Origin: JAHBVH01 sp034437715
GTDB taxonomy: Bacteria > Chloroflexota > Anaerolineae > Caldilineales > Caldilineaceae
Direction: 5' to 3'
Assembly: GCA_034437715.1 (NCBI GenBank)
Contig: DAOTTR010000161.1
Location: 23,624 to 87,623 of the forward strand
DNA: 64,000 nucleotides
The notes beneath the pieces were generated by a model. It searched no databases, had not been told where the DNA came from, and saw only the letters and a list, made by a program, of their open reading frames with translations. Of this stretch, positions 8,403 to 17,395 are shown one piece after another; position 1 is the first letter of the stretch, and each line of letters begins with the position of its first letter. Both the position numbers and the translations under genes were made by a program.

Positions 8403-10742
8403 ATGCCACGTTTGTCATGTGCTACCATTAAATCGTTGATCGCAGTAAGTCTTTGGGTAATGGTACTGTTAGCCGTCGGCGACGCGTCTTTGGCTTTGGC
8501 GCAAGGGATCATCATCGATCCACCACCGGGTGGGCCACCATTGCCCAGTCCATTGCCCATGCCACTTGTGGCGGATCCGCTTCGCATTGAAGAGCAACGT
8601 GTCGATGTTGTGATCGACGGCCCCCTGGCCCAGGTTCATTTGACCCAGGTAATCCGTAACCATTCTGCACAGACGGTTGAAGGTAGCTATGTCTTCCCGC
8701 TGCCCGCAGACGCCGCCATCAGCGACTTTCAGATGACGGTCGATGGTCAGGTGGTCGAGGGGCAGATCCTCACCAAAGAGGAAGCGCGCCGTACCTATGA
8801 GGAGATCGTGCGCCAACAGCGCGACCCGGCGCTGCTACAATACATTGGCCACGATCTCTTTCAGGTTAATGTCTTTCCCATTCCTGCCGGGGCGACACGC
8901 AAGCTAGAACTGAATTATTCCCAGATTCTGGACGTGCGCGATGGCCTGTATCAATTCCGCTATCCTCTGCAGATGCGCCAAACCAGCGCTGCACCAATTC
9001 AATCGCTGGCATTGGCGATTACGATCCGGAATCAGCCTGGCCTGCGCACCCTCTATAGCCCGAATTATGACATTACGGTGGTGCGTGCCTCCGACGCCAG
9101 CGCCCAAGTCAGCTATCAGGCGACCGATGCCCGCCCCGATCAGGATTTTGTGCTCTATTTTGGGGCCGATGAACAAGCCGTTGGTCTTAACATCCTCAGC
9201 TACAAACCGGCTGGCGAAGATGGGTACTTTGTGCTCCTCGCGGCCCCCAGTGTGGAAACTGAGACCGATGCGATTGTCGCGCGCGATCTGATCATGGTGT
9301 TGGATATTTCTGGCTCGATGCAAGGCGAAAAGCTCGAACAAGCCAAAGCCGCTGTGCACTACGTTGTGGATCATTTGCATGAGGCTGACCGCTTTAACTT
9401 GATCGCCTTTAGCACGGGTGTCCGCCTTTGGCAAACGCAACTGCAACCGGTGACGACCGACAACATACAAGATGCCCATGCGTGGATCGATGGGTTGGCG
9501 GCAACGGGCAGCACCGATATTAACCGCGCTTTGTTGGAAGCATTGGCCCAACTTGGCACCGAGCAAGCGACCCGTCTAGCCTATCTGCTCTTCTTGACCG
9601 ACGGCTTGCCAACCCAGGGCGAAACTGATATTGCGCGTATTCTGGATAATGCACGCAACAATCGGCCCCAAGATGTGCAGCTCCGCCTCTTTCCCTTTGG
9701 TGTCGGTTTTGATGTCAACACCGAGCTATTGGACACCCTGAGCCGTGAACTGGGTGGCCGCAGCAGCTATGTCCAACCCAACGAGCGGATTGATGAGGAG
9801 GTCAGCCACTTTTATGCCGCTATCAGCACGCCGGTGTTGAGCGATGTAACGCTCGCCTTCGCCGGTGATCTTGTCATGGATGATCTCTATCCTACGCCCC
9901 TGCCCGATCTTTTTGCTGGCGAGCAGTTGGTGATCGCCGGGCGTTATCATCGCACAGCATCGGATGCTGGAACCCCGGTCGATGTCACTCTGCGCGGCAA
10001 GATTAATGGGACGCGCATCACCTATCACTATCCGGCCCAACAGCTTGTGGCGGCGGGTGGTGAACCGGCAGTGGCTCGGCTATGGGCGGCGCGCAAGATC
10101 AGCGCGCTATTGGATCAGGCGCGCGTCACAGGGCCGGCCCAGGAACTGATCGATGCAATTGTCGAACTGAGCTTGCAATATGGCATTGTAACGCCCTATA
10201 CCTCGGCCTTTGTGCCAGAGCCAACGGGTGCGATCGATGGACAGGCGGACAATCGTGTACCCGGTGGTAGCGAAGACAGCGCGGCGCTTTCCGCCGTCCC
10301 CCAAGATCTATCACGCGAAGGCGTGTCGGGTGCCATGTCTTCCCAAATGCGGCTCGATAGCTACGCCAAGGTTGGGCAAGCAGCCGTCGAGGCAAGTGTG
10401 CGCTTGGATGAATTGGCGAACGCATCGGTCATCCAAAATGACCAACGTATGCGTTTTATCAATGGACGCACATTTATCGGGCGTAGCGTGGTCGAAGGAT
10501 CGGCGCAAATGGAGTTGACGTTGTGGGTTGATACGTTATACACTGATGATATGATGCTCGAAACCGTGCAATTTGGGGGCGATTGCTATTTTGCACTGGC
10601 CGCAGCACCAGAGTTGGCCGCCTGGTTGGCGCTATCACCCGATCTCATTCTTGTACGTGATGCGACAACGGCCTTGCGGATCACAACTGTTCCGGCAGCC
10701 ATACAAGAGCAGACTTGTCCTGTATGGCGTTCTGACAAATGA
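8403..10742 (+). CDS. secreted VIT and VWA domain protein
   Basis: Exported protein of ~779 residues with the domain order of inter-alpha-trypsin-inhibitor heavy-chain-like bacterial proteins. A signal peptide (hydrophobic SLIAVSLWVMVLLAVGDASL, then ALA-Q) is followed by a Pro-rich stretch and a VIT domain (about residues 45-175; EGSYVFPLPADAAISDFQM, YEEIVRQQRD). A VWA domain comes next (about 300-470) with an intact MIDAS start, MVLDISGSM, so it can bind a divalent metal. The C-terminal ~250 residues are unassigned. Start ATG 8403 lies 8 bases after GGAG; an ATG at 8397 is too close to it. It probably acts at the cell surface in adhesion or matrix binding. No sortase signal is visible. Confidence 0.85.
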   Translation: MPRLSCATIKSLIAVSLWVMVLLAVGDASLALAQGIIIDPPPGGPPLPSPLPMPLVADPLRIEEQRVDVVIDGPLAQVHLTQVIRNHSAQTVEGSYVFPLPADAAISDFQMTVDGQVVEGQILTKEEARRTYEEIVRQQRDPALLQYIGHDLFQVNVFPIPAGATRKLELNYSQILDVRDGLYQFRYPLQMRQTSAAPIQSLALAITIRNQPGLRTLYSPNYDITVVRASDASAQVSYQATDARPDQDFVLYFGADEQAVGLNILSYKPAGEDGYFVLLAAPSVETETDAIVARDLIMVLDISGSMQGEKLEQAKAAVHYVVDHLHEADRFNLIAFSTGVRLWQTQLQPVTTDNIQDAHAWIDGLAATGSTDINRALLEALAQLGTEQATRLAYLLFLTDGLPTQGETDIARILDNARNNRPQDVQLRLFPFGVGFDVNTELLDTLSRELGGRSSYVQPNERIDEEVSHFYAAISTPVLSDVTLAFAGDLVMDDLYPTPLPDLFAGEQLVIAGRYHRTASDAGTPVDVTLRGKINGTRITYHYPAQQLVAAGGEPAVARLWAARKISALLDQARVTGPAQELIDAIVELSLQYGIVTPYTSAFVPEPTGAIDGQADNRVPGGSEDSAALSAVPQDLSREGVSGAMSSQMRLDSYAKVGQAAVEASVRLDELANASVIQNDQRMRFINGRTFIGRSVVEGSAQMELTLWVDTLYTDDMMLETVQFGGDCYFALAAAPELAAWLALSPDLILVRDATTALRITTVPAAIQEQTCPVWRSDK

Positions 10743-11227
10743 TAGCGTAACGCATGATGATTTCTCAGAACAGAGCAGCAATTAGTCCGTAGAAATCTAA
10801 GCGTTTTCACTTGGGAACAGTCATAATATCCGTATAACTGCATACAGACCAGCGAACCATTCTGGTTTATACTTCGTCTTGAAGGGTGCCGGCAATCTTG
10901 TACGAACAAAAAAGAGAGCGGTCTGCCCACTGGCAACGACGACGTTGACGACCATAGTACTTCTACTTCTGATCCACTGCTGGAGGGGGCTAACCGATCA
11001 AGGGTTGGGCCCCCTTTGTTTTTTTGCAGGTACGCGCTATCGATACACAGGAACGATCGGTAAAACGATAGGCAAATTGTGGAAAACTTCATCGGTACGT
11101 TCTGATTGAAACAAATTAACACAATTTGTGGCTTATCGTCGTACGTAGGTTCTCGGAAAATTTTGTATGTCGGCCTCACCCGCGAGGCTGAAACGAGTTT
11201 TCTGGATTTCTATAATTGAGGTGAAAA
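10743..11227. other. 485-bp non-coding region before prkA
   Basis: The region separates the VIT/VWA gene from prkA. The only clear element is the intrinsic terminator at 10984-11025, which lies 240 bases beyond the VIT/VWA stop. The distance leaves room for a small RNA or a leader between about 10860 and 11025. The prkA ribosome site GAGGTG is at the right end. Short open frames here have no recognisable protein character. Confidence 0.4.
10984..11025 (+). terminator. intrinsic terminator
   Basis: AGGGGGC (10984-10990) pairs with GCCCCCT (11009-11015), extended by AACC/GGTT inside, and is followed by a T-rich tract ending in seven Ts. Confidence 0.8.
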
Positions 11228-13273
11228 ATGAATATGAACGGCCAAAGTTTGATTGACTTAGTACGCGACATGCAGGATGTGTCCACCTTTCGCAATCAAC
11301 ATTGGGAAGGGTCGTTTGCTCAATATCTCGAAATTGTCCACAAAAACCCCCAGATCGCCCGCACCGCCTTCCAGCGTTTGTACGACATGATCATGTCGTA
11401 CGATTCCACAAGCTACATGAGTTTCCGTCAGGAATTGCTGCACTATAAGTTTTTCGATGATCCCTTTGATGATGGCCGTGACGCCATCTTTGGCCTTGAC
11501 CCGGCCCTGATGGAACTGGTGCAAGTTTTTCAATCGGCGGCGCGTGGCTATGGTACCGAACGGCGTGTGCTGCTATTGCATGGCCCGGTGGGCAGCGCCA
11601 AGAGTACAATTGCACGGCTGATCAAAAAGGGGCTGGAAGCCTATTCCAAGATCGACGAAGGTGCGCTTTACACCTTGACTTGGGAGACCGAAGATGGCCC
11701 CATGGATTGCCCCATGCACGAGGAACCACTGCGTCTGATTCCACTCGCGTTGCGCCCCAAGATTCTTGCCGAATTAAATACCAACAATATCTCCGATTAT
11801 AAGATCACCATCAAAGGCGAACTGTGCCCGGCGTGCCGTTATCTCTATCGCAACCTGATGGAACGCTATCAGGGCGATTGGGGCAAAATGATCGAGCATG
11901 TGCGTGTGCGCCGCCTGATTCTGTCCGAGCAAGATCGGGTGGGGATTGGCACTTTCCAGCCCAAGGATGAGAAGAATCAAGACTCGACCGAGCTCACCGG
12001 CGACATCAACTATCGCAAGATCGCCGAATATGGCTCTGATTCTGACCCGCGCGCCTTCAATTTTGACGGCGAGCTCAATATTGCCAACCGCGGCGTTGTC
12101 GAATTTATCGAGCTGCTTAAGCTGGATGTGGCCTTTCTCTATGATTTGTTGACCGCCTCGCAGGAACACAAGATTAAACCCAAGAAGTTTGCCCAAACCG
12201 ACATTGACGAGGTGATCATCGGCCATACGAATGAGCCGGAGTACCGCAAGCTGCTCGCCAACGAGTACATGGAAGCGTTGCGCGACCGCACCGTCAAGAT
12301 CGATGTGCCCTATGTCACGCGCTTCCGCGATGAGGTGCATATTTATGAGCGTGATTTCAACCGGCGCACCGTGGTGGGCAAGCATATTGCGCCGCATACG
12401 CTGGAGATCGCGGCTATGTGGGCCATTCTCACCCGCTTGGAAGAGCCGAAACATGCCAGCCTGACCTTGATGCAAAAGCTGAAGCTATACGATGGCCGTT
12501 CGCTGCCCGGCTTTACCGAGGATACGGTGCGCGAACTCAGGGCGAATGCCGGCCAAGAAGGCATGCAGGGTATCTCGCCCCGCTATATTCAGGACAAGCT
12601 TTCCAATGCCTTGGTGACCCACGGTGCGTTGGGCTGTCTCAACCCTTTTGTGGTGCTGCGCGAATTAGAGTCGGGGCTCAAACATCACTCGTTGATTACG
12701 AATGAGCGCGATCGTGAGCGCTTTGGTTTGCTGCTCAGCGAGGTGCGCGAAGAGTATGACGAAATGGTAAAAAACGAGGTGCAGCGCGCGATCACAGCCG
12801 ATGAATCGGCGATTCGACGCTTGGCGGGCAACTATATTGATAACCTCAAAGCCTATACGCAGCGCGAAAAGGTCAAGAACCCTTTTACGGGCCGCGACGA
12901 AGAACCCGATGAACGACTCATGCGCTCGATCGAAGAGAAGATCGACATTCCTGTCAGCCGTAAGGATGATTTCCGCCGGGAGATCATGAATTATATTGGG
13001 GCCATGGCGATTGATGGCCGTCGCTTTGAATGGGATTCCAATGAGCGTTTGCGCAAGGCGTTAGAACTGAAGCTTTTCGAGGACCAAAAGGACAGCATCA
13101 AGCTCACCAGTTTGGTCAGCAGTGTGATCGACCAGGATACCCAGGAGAAGATCGCAGTAGTGAAAGCCCGCCTCATTAAAAACTTTGGCTACTGTGATAT
13201 CTGTGCAACCGACGTTTTGAATTATGTCGCCAGCATCTTTGCCCGTGGCGATGTCAAATCGCGGATGAACTAG
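11228..13273 (+). CDS. prkA: PrkA/YeaG family serine protein kinase
   Basis: AAA-type serine protein kinase of 681 residues (E. coli YeaG is 644), implicated in stress and nutrient-limitation responses in other bacteria. The N-terminal AAA domain carries a Walker A loop GPVGSAKST (119-127); the C-terminal half has the PrkA kinase-like domain. A CPACRYLY segment and CPMHEE upstream suggest a small metal-binding insertion. The start is supported by GAGGTG before ATG 11228; ATG 11234 is an alternative. It is the first gene of the conserved prkA - yeaH/yhbH - spoVR set, with 168 bases containing an inverted repeat before the second gene. The phosphorylation target is unknown here. Confidence 0.95.
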   Translation: MNMNGQSLIDLVRDMQDVSTFRNQHWEGSFAQYLEIVHKNPQIARTAFQRLYDMIMSYDSTSYMSFRQELLHYKFFDDPFDDGRDAIFGLDPALMELVQVFQSAARGYGTERRVLLLHGPVGSAKSTIARLIKKGLEAYSKIDEGALYTLTWETEDGPMDCPMHEEPLRLIPLALRPKILAELNTNNISDYKITIKGELCPACRYLYRNLMERYQGDWGKMIEHVRVRRLILSEQDRVGIGTFQPKDEKNQDSTELTGDINYRKIAEYGSDSDPRAFNFDGELNIANRGVVEFIELLKLDVAFLYDLLTASQEHKIKPKKFAQTDIDEVIIGHTNEPEYRKLLANEYMEALRDRTVKIDVPYVTRFRDEVHIYERDFNRRTVVGKHIAPHTLEIAAMWAILTRLEEPKHASLTLMQKLKLYDGRSLPGFTEDTVRELRANAGQEGMQGISPRYIQDKLSNALVTHGALGCLNPFVVLRELESGLKHHSLITNERDRERFGLLLSEVREEYDEMVKNEVQRAITADESAIRRLAGNYIDNLKAYTQREKVKNPFTGRDEEPDERLMRSIEEKIDIPVSRKDDFRREIMNYIGAMAIDGRRFEWDSNERLRKALELKLFEDQKDSIKLTSLVSSVIDQDTQEKIAVVKARLIKNFGYCDICATDVLNYVASIFARGDVKSRMN

Positions 13274-13317
13274 TGTTTTGGCAAGTATGGTGTGATAGAT
13301 AGGCAGAACGAAGAATT

Positions 13318-13379
13318 TGTCACGAATTATACGAATTTCGCGAAGGGAGAAATTCGATTTATTCGTGAAATTCGTGACA
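13318..13379. repeat. ATTCGTGA-type inverted repeat
   Basis: TGTCACGAAT (13318-13327) is mirrored by ATTCGTGACA (13370-13379), with further imperfect pairing inside (ACGAATT, AATTCG). Related fragments occur near 32056-32080 and 34513-34534. It lies in the prkA-yeaH gap and could form a hairpin in the operon transcript. Confidence 0.55.
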
Positions 13380-13441
13380 GAAATCGGATTTCTTATCTAG
13401 CAAATGACGATTGACATGACACTAGGGAGGTAGACGACGCT

Positions 13442-14539
13442 ATGTCACAAATCGAACAAGACAGTTCGCGTTATCATGAGATTATCCGCGGCAAGATTCG
13501 TAAGAATTTACGTAAATATATTACACATAGTGAAATGATCGGGCGGCAGGGCAAAGATCTGGTCAGCATCCCGGTGCCGCAAGTCGATTTGCCCCGCTTT
13601 ACCTTTGGCAAGCCGGGTAGCGGCGGGGTGGGCCAAGGCGAAGGTGAACCGGGCGATCCGCTCACCCAAGGCAAACCCGGCCCTGGCGAGGGCGGTGCCG
13701 GTGATTCACCCGGCCAGCATATCTTGGAAGCTGAAATCTCGCTGGACGAATTGGTCCAGATGTTGGCCGATGAACTGGAACTGCCGCGCATCCAACCCAA
13801 AGGCAACAAAAGTATCGACAATGAAGTGGCCCGCTATACCGATATCCGGCGGGTCGGCCCGGAATCGTTGCGCCACTTTAAGCGCACCTATCGCGAAGCC
13901 CTCAAGCGTCAATTGGCTGCGGGCCTCTATGATCCTGATAACCCGGTGATTATTCCCTATCCCGAAGATCGCCGCTATCGTTCGTACGAGACCAAGCCGC
14001 TGCCCGCGGCCAACGCGGTTATCATCTATATGATGGATGTTTCTGGCTCCATGGGCGAGCGCGAGAAACGGCTTGTGCGCTTTACAGCCTTTTGGATCGA
14101 TGCCTGGTTGAAGAAGAATTACAAGCATGTGCAGCGCCGCTATGTAGTGCATGATGCCGCGGCGGGCGAGGTGGATGAGGCGACCTTTTACCGCTTGCGC
14201 CAAGGCGGCGGCACCAAGATTTCTTCGGCGCTACAATTCTGCGGCGATCTGATCAAGGCAAACTATAACCCGGATGAATGGAATATTTACCTCTTCCAGT
14301 TCTCCGACGGTGACAACTTCTCCAGCGATAATGAACGTTCCCTGTCGATCTTGAGTGAACGCTTATTGCCGATTGCTAACCTCTATTGTTATGGGCAAGT
14401 GGACGAGCGCTCCTATGGCGAGACCTTTATCACAACCTTGAAACGTTTGGAAGCATCCGAAAATGTGGTTCTGACGCATATCCGTAATGATGATGGCATT
14501 TTTGACGCACTCAAGTGCTTTTTGGGAAAGGGGCGATAA
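13442..14539 (+). CDS. DUF444 family protein (YeaH/YhbH)
   Basis: Protein of 365 residues, partner of PrkA in the conserved stress module. A basic N-terminus is followed by a Gly-rich low-complexity linker (about 56-92) as is usual for the family. A VWA-like fold then contains the metal-site motif DVSGS (199-203) and the GGGTKISSAL segment. GGGAGG precedes the ATG at ~11-base spacing. The stop overlaps the spoVR start by one base (TAATG), so the two are translationally coupled. In Bacillus the homologue YhbH is linked to sporulation; in most carriers, including probably this one, the module acts in general stress. Molecular activity is unproven. Confidence 0.93.
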   Translation: MSQIEQDSSRYHEIIRGKIRKNLRKYITHSEMIGRQGKDLVSIPVPQVDLPRFTFGKPGSGGVGQGEGEPGDPLTQGKPGPGEGGAGDSPGQHILEAEISLDELVQMLADELELPRIQPKGNKSIDNEVARYTDIRRVGPESLRHFKRTYREALKRQLAAGLYDPDNPVIIPYPEDRRYRSYETKPLPAANAVIIYMMDVSGSMGEREKRLVRFTAFWIDAWLKKNYKHVQRRYVVHDAAAGEVDEATFYRLRQGGGTKISSALQFCGDLIKANYNPDEWNIYLFQFSDGDNFSSDNERSLSILSERLLPIANLYCYGQVDERSYGETFITTLKRLEASENVVLTHIRNDDGIFDALKCFLGKGR

Positions 14540-17265
14540 TGGAGACGAATTTTGGTGCCCTGCCGCGCGATCTGCAACAGATGAACGCCGAGATCGAGGC
14601 GTATGCCGCCGATGTGGGGCTCGATTTTCCCGAAGTTCGTTTTGTCATGCTCAATTTTGATCAGATGAATCAGGTGGCGGCCTATGATGGCTTTCCCAGC
14701 CGCTATCCACACTGGCGCTTTGGCATGGAATATGAACGCTTGCGCAAAAGCTATGCCTGGGGTTTGCATCGCATCTATGAAATGGTCATCAATACCGATC
14801 CCTGTTACGCCTATCTGCTTACCAGCAACCTGATGATCGACCAAAAGTTGGTCATGGCCCATGTCTATGGTCATGCCGATTTTTTCAAGAATAATTTCTG
14901 GTTTGCCCACACGGATCGGCGTATGTTGGACGCCACAGCTAACCATGGCGCGCGCATTCGCCGCTACATCGAACGCTATGGCTTGGAGCCAGTCGAGGCT
15001 TTTGTCGATCGCTGCCTTTCGTTGGAAAACTTGATCGATCTGCACAGCACCGGCATTCGGCGTCCACCGGCGCGTGCGGTTGAGAATCATGGCGTAGAAA
15101 ACACGCCAGAGGCGTCGCCAGGGTTGGGGCGGTTGCCCAGTAAAGGCTATATGGATAGCTATATCAACCCGCCGGACTATCTCGCCGCTGTGCGTCAACA
15201 AAATGCGGCCGAGCGCCAACAAGAACGCAATTTCCCTGTGCATCCGCAGCGCGATGTCCTGCTCTTCTTGCTCGAACACGCGCCATTGGAGACCTGGCAA
15301 CAAGATGTGTTGTCGATCATCCGCGAGGAATCCTACTACTTTGCCCCACAACGCCAGACCAAGATCATGAACGAGGGCTGGGCCTGCGCCGTAGGCGATA
15401 CACTCGTCGCGACGCATCAAGGCTTGCTGCGCTTGGATGAAATTGTGGAGCAGCAGCTAGCCATACGCGTCAGCGATGGCGCATCTGAACAGCACGTGTA
15501 TGATTGGGCCAAATTCGAGGATCGCGCGACCATTCGCATGACCACACGTCGCGGCTTTGTGCTCGAAGGCTCTACAACGCATCGCGTGCGCTTGGCCGAT
15601 GGTACTTGGAAACGCCTGGATGAACTAAACGCTGGCGACACGGTTGCAGTAGCCCGTGGCATTGACCAATGGCCCAATGCGCTTCAGCCGATTCGTTGGG
15701 CAGCCACGCATCGGACGACTTTACAAGATGTGGCTGTTGCTGCTGGGGTTAATCTCTCCACCGTCATACGTCACCGTGATAAAACTGTTGTCAGCCGCAA
15801 GGCGCCGGTGCTAGACCAAGCGTTGGCTGTCTATGAAGCGGAACGAACGATTTTGTCATTTCACCAGAATAGCCGCGTCGAACCGCACTTGCCCAGTCAC
15901 CTGAATGCTGACTTTGCTGCCTTTCTGGGGTATCTCACCGGTGATGGGCATGTCAGCCGAATCAATCGCGAAATTGGCTTGACGACAGCGGATGATGAAC
16001 AAGCCGCGCACTTTATGCAACTCGGCGCTACGCTCTTTGGCCTGACAGGTGTACGCAAGCGCGATGGCAATCGCTGGCGCGTGCGTTTCTATTCGCAGAC
16101 GCTCATCGATCTACTGCTGCACCTGGGATTGCTGGCTGGGGTTTCTGCCCGCGAAAAAAGGATTCCAGCACTGGTTCTGCAATCACCCAAAGCGGTCGTC
16201 GCGGCATTTTTGCGCGCCTATTTTGACTGTGATGGCTATGCCAGTCCACAAGGGGCGATCCTCAGCACCTTTAGCGAACAACTCGGCATCATGACCCAAC
16301 TGTTGTTATCGCAATTTGGCATTCTGGCGCGGCGGCGCAAACAAAGTGACGGTGGCTGGCATGTCCATATTACCGGCCAGAGCGCACAACGATTTGCCCA
16401 AGAGATTGGCTTTGGCCTAACGCGCAAGCAAATGGCATTGAATGCCTATCTACAGGAACGGCAGTGGTTCAAAGCGGAACCCTGGGTTGATGAAGTGGCT
16501 ACGCTGGAAGCGCACCGGGCAACTGTCTACGACATCTCGGTCGAAGCGACCCATTGCTATGCTGCCAACGGGTTGATCAACCACAATTCGTACTGGCACT
16601 CACACATCATGACGCGCTTTGCACTCAAGGATGATGAACTGATCGACTATGCCGATCATCACTCGGGTACACTGGCTACGTCGCCAGGGCGGTTGAACCC
16701 GTACAAGCTGGGCATCGAGCTCTTCCGCCACGTTGAAGATCGCTGGAATCGCGGGGCGTTTGGCCCAGCGTATGAGGCGTGTGACGATGTGCGCGAACGC
16801 GCCCATTGGGACAAGGGCGTCGGCCTGGGGCGCCAAAAAATCTTTGAAGTGCGCCGCATCTATAATGACATTGGCTTTATCGATACTTTTTTGACCCCGG
16901 AATTTGCCGCCGAGCAACGCTTGTTTAGCTTTGACTACAATGCCCAGCACGACAATTATGAGATCGCCAGCCGCGAGTTTGCCGATATCAAGCGCCAGTT
17001 GCTTTTCAATCTGACCAACTTTGGCGACCCGATTATCGAGATCACCGATGCCAATTACCAAAACCGCGGTGAGCTCTACTTGTTTCATCACTGGGGCCAA
17101 ATCGATCTGCGCGTGGATTATGCCGAGGCCACTTTAGAAAATCTGCAGGCACTGTGGGGGCGTCCTGTGCATCTGGAAACGGTGATCGGCGACAAAGGGG
17201 CCGCGATCTTTTCCTTTGACGGCACCAAGCACAGCCGTAAAATCAGCCCGATAACAAAACCGTGA
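14539..17265 (+). CDS. spoVR: SpoVR family protein, interrupted in frame by an intein
   Basis: Precursor of 908 residues. Removing an intein (precursor residues 283-683) leaves a 507-residue SpoVR protein, matching the usual length (E. coli YcgB is 510). The N-extein ends MNEGWA and the C-extein begins SYWHSHIM; together they restore the highly conserved NEGWASYWH segment, a likely metal or active-site region of SpoVR. Start ATG 14539 overlaps the stop of the preceding gene by one base and has AAAGGGG upstream. SpoVR proteins act with PrkA and YeaH in stress or cell-envelope processes by genetic evidence in other species; the biochemical role is unknown. Function here presumably depends on protein splicing. 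Confidence 0.95.
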   Translation: METNFGALPRDLQQMNAEIEAYAADVGLDFPEVRFVMLNFDQMNQVAAYDGFPSRYPHWRFGMEYERLRKSYAWGLHRIYEMVINTDPCYAYLLTSNLMIDQKLVMAHVYGHADFFKNNFWFAHTDRRMLDATANHGARIRRYIERYGLEPVEAFVDRCLSLENLIDLHSTGIRRPPARAVENHGVENTPEASPGLGRLPSKGYMDSYINPPDYLAAVRQQNAAERQQERNFPVHPQRDVLLFLLEHAPLETWQQDVLSIIREESYYFAPQRQTKIMNEGWACAVGDTLVATHQGLLRLDEIVEQQLAIRVSDGASEQHVYDWAKFEDRATIRMTTRRGFVLEGSTTHRVRLADGTWKRLDELNAGDTVAVARGIDQWPNALQPIRWAATHRTTLQDVAVAAGVNLSTVIRHRDKTVVSRKAPVLDQALAVYEAERTILSFHQNSRVEPHLPSHLNADFAAFLGYLTGDGHVSRINREIGLTTADDEQAAHFMQLGATLFGLTGVRKRDGNRWRVRFYSQTLIDLLLHLGLLAGVSAREKRIPALVLQSPKAVVAAFLRAYFDCDGYASPQGAILSTFSEQLGIMTQLLLSQFGILARRRKQSDGGWHVHITGQSAQRFAQEIGFGLTRKQMALNAYLQERQWFKAEPWVDEVATLEAHRATVYDISVEATHCYAANGLINHNSYWHSHIMTRFALKDDELIDYADHHSGTLATSPGRLNPYKLGIELFRHVEDRWNRGAFGPAYEACDDVRERAHWDKGVGLGRQKIFEVRRIYNDIGFIDTFLTPEFAAEQRLFSFDYNAQHDNYEIASREFADIKRQLLFNLTNFGDPIIEITDANYQNRGELYLFHHWGQIDLRVDYAEATLENLQALWGRPVHLETVIGDKGAAIFSFDGTKHSRKISPITKP
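15385..16587 (+). mobile_element. 401-residue LAGLIDADG intein within SpoVR
   Basis: In-frame protein intron with all splicing blocks. Block A starts at Cys1 (CAVGDTLVAT). Block B has GSTTHRV with His66; the usual Thr of TxxH is Ser63. Block F is VYDISVEATHCYAANG (His390) and block G ends His400-Asn401, followed by Ser+1 of the C-extein. These allow N-S shift, transesterification and Asn cyclisation. The endonuclease domain has two LAGLIDADG motifs, FLGYLTGDGHV (180-190) and FLRAYFDCDGYA (275-286), both with their acidic residue, so homing activity may be intact. Between block B and the first endonuclease motif lies a LacI-like helix-turn-helix (about 111-155). Base composition is similar to the host gene. 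Confidence 0.95.
15715..15849 (+). other. LacI-like helix-turn-helix inside the intein
   Basis: Intein residues 111-155 read TTLQDVAVAAGVNLSTVIRH, then KTVVSRKAPVLDQALAVYEAE. This has the spacing of a LacI-family DNA-binding headpiece (T-I-x-D-V-A-x-x-A-G-V-S-x-x-T-V-S-R ... V-S-x-x-T-R-x-x-V-L-x-A). It sits between the splicing domain and the endonuclease core, where other inteins carry DNA-recognition regions. A role in target-site recognition is inference. Confidence 0.7.
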
Positions 17266-17295
17266 GTTGAGTTCGGTGTTGTACGCGGATTCAGG

Positions 17296-17328
17296 AGACC
17301 TGTAGGGTCTCGTAGACCCTACAGGTCT
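17296..17328 (-). repeat. 33-bp palindromic repeat C, copy 1
   Basis: AGACCTGTAGGGTCT, three spacer bases, then AGACCCTACAGGTCT. Arms pair perfectly. By its flanks (GTTGACC on the minus strand) it is oriented opposite to the copies at 34557 and 54364. It lies between convergent genes and may serve as a bidirectional transcript end. Confidence 0.85.
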
Positions 17329-17395
17329 GGTCAACTGCGAAAGGTCTAGACTGATTTACCGGGTAGGGTAGCCGTTCTCCGGAATGCCAACCCTG

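Noticed and set aside
10879..11109. 76-codon frame in the gap before prkA
   Set aside because: It runs straight through a strong intrinsic terminator and has no ribosome site.
14539..17265. SpoVR gene read as a fusion with an unrelated domain or as a frameshifted gene
   Set aside because: The insertion is exactly in frame, begins with Cys, ends with His-Asn-Ser, and its removal rebuilds the conserved NEGWASYWH. An intein explains all of this.
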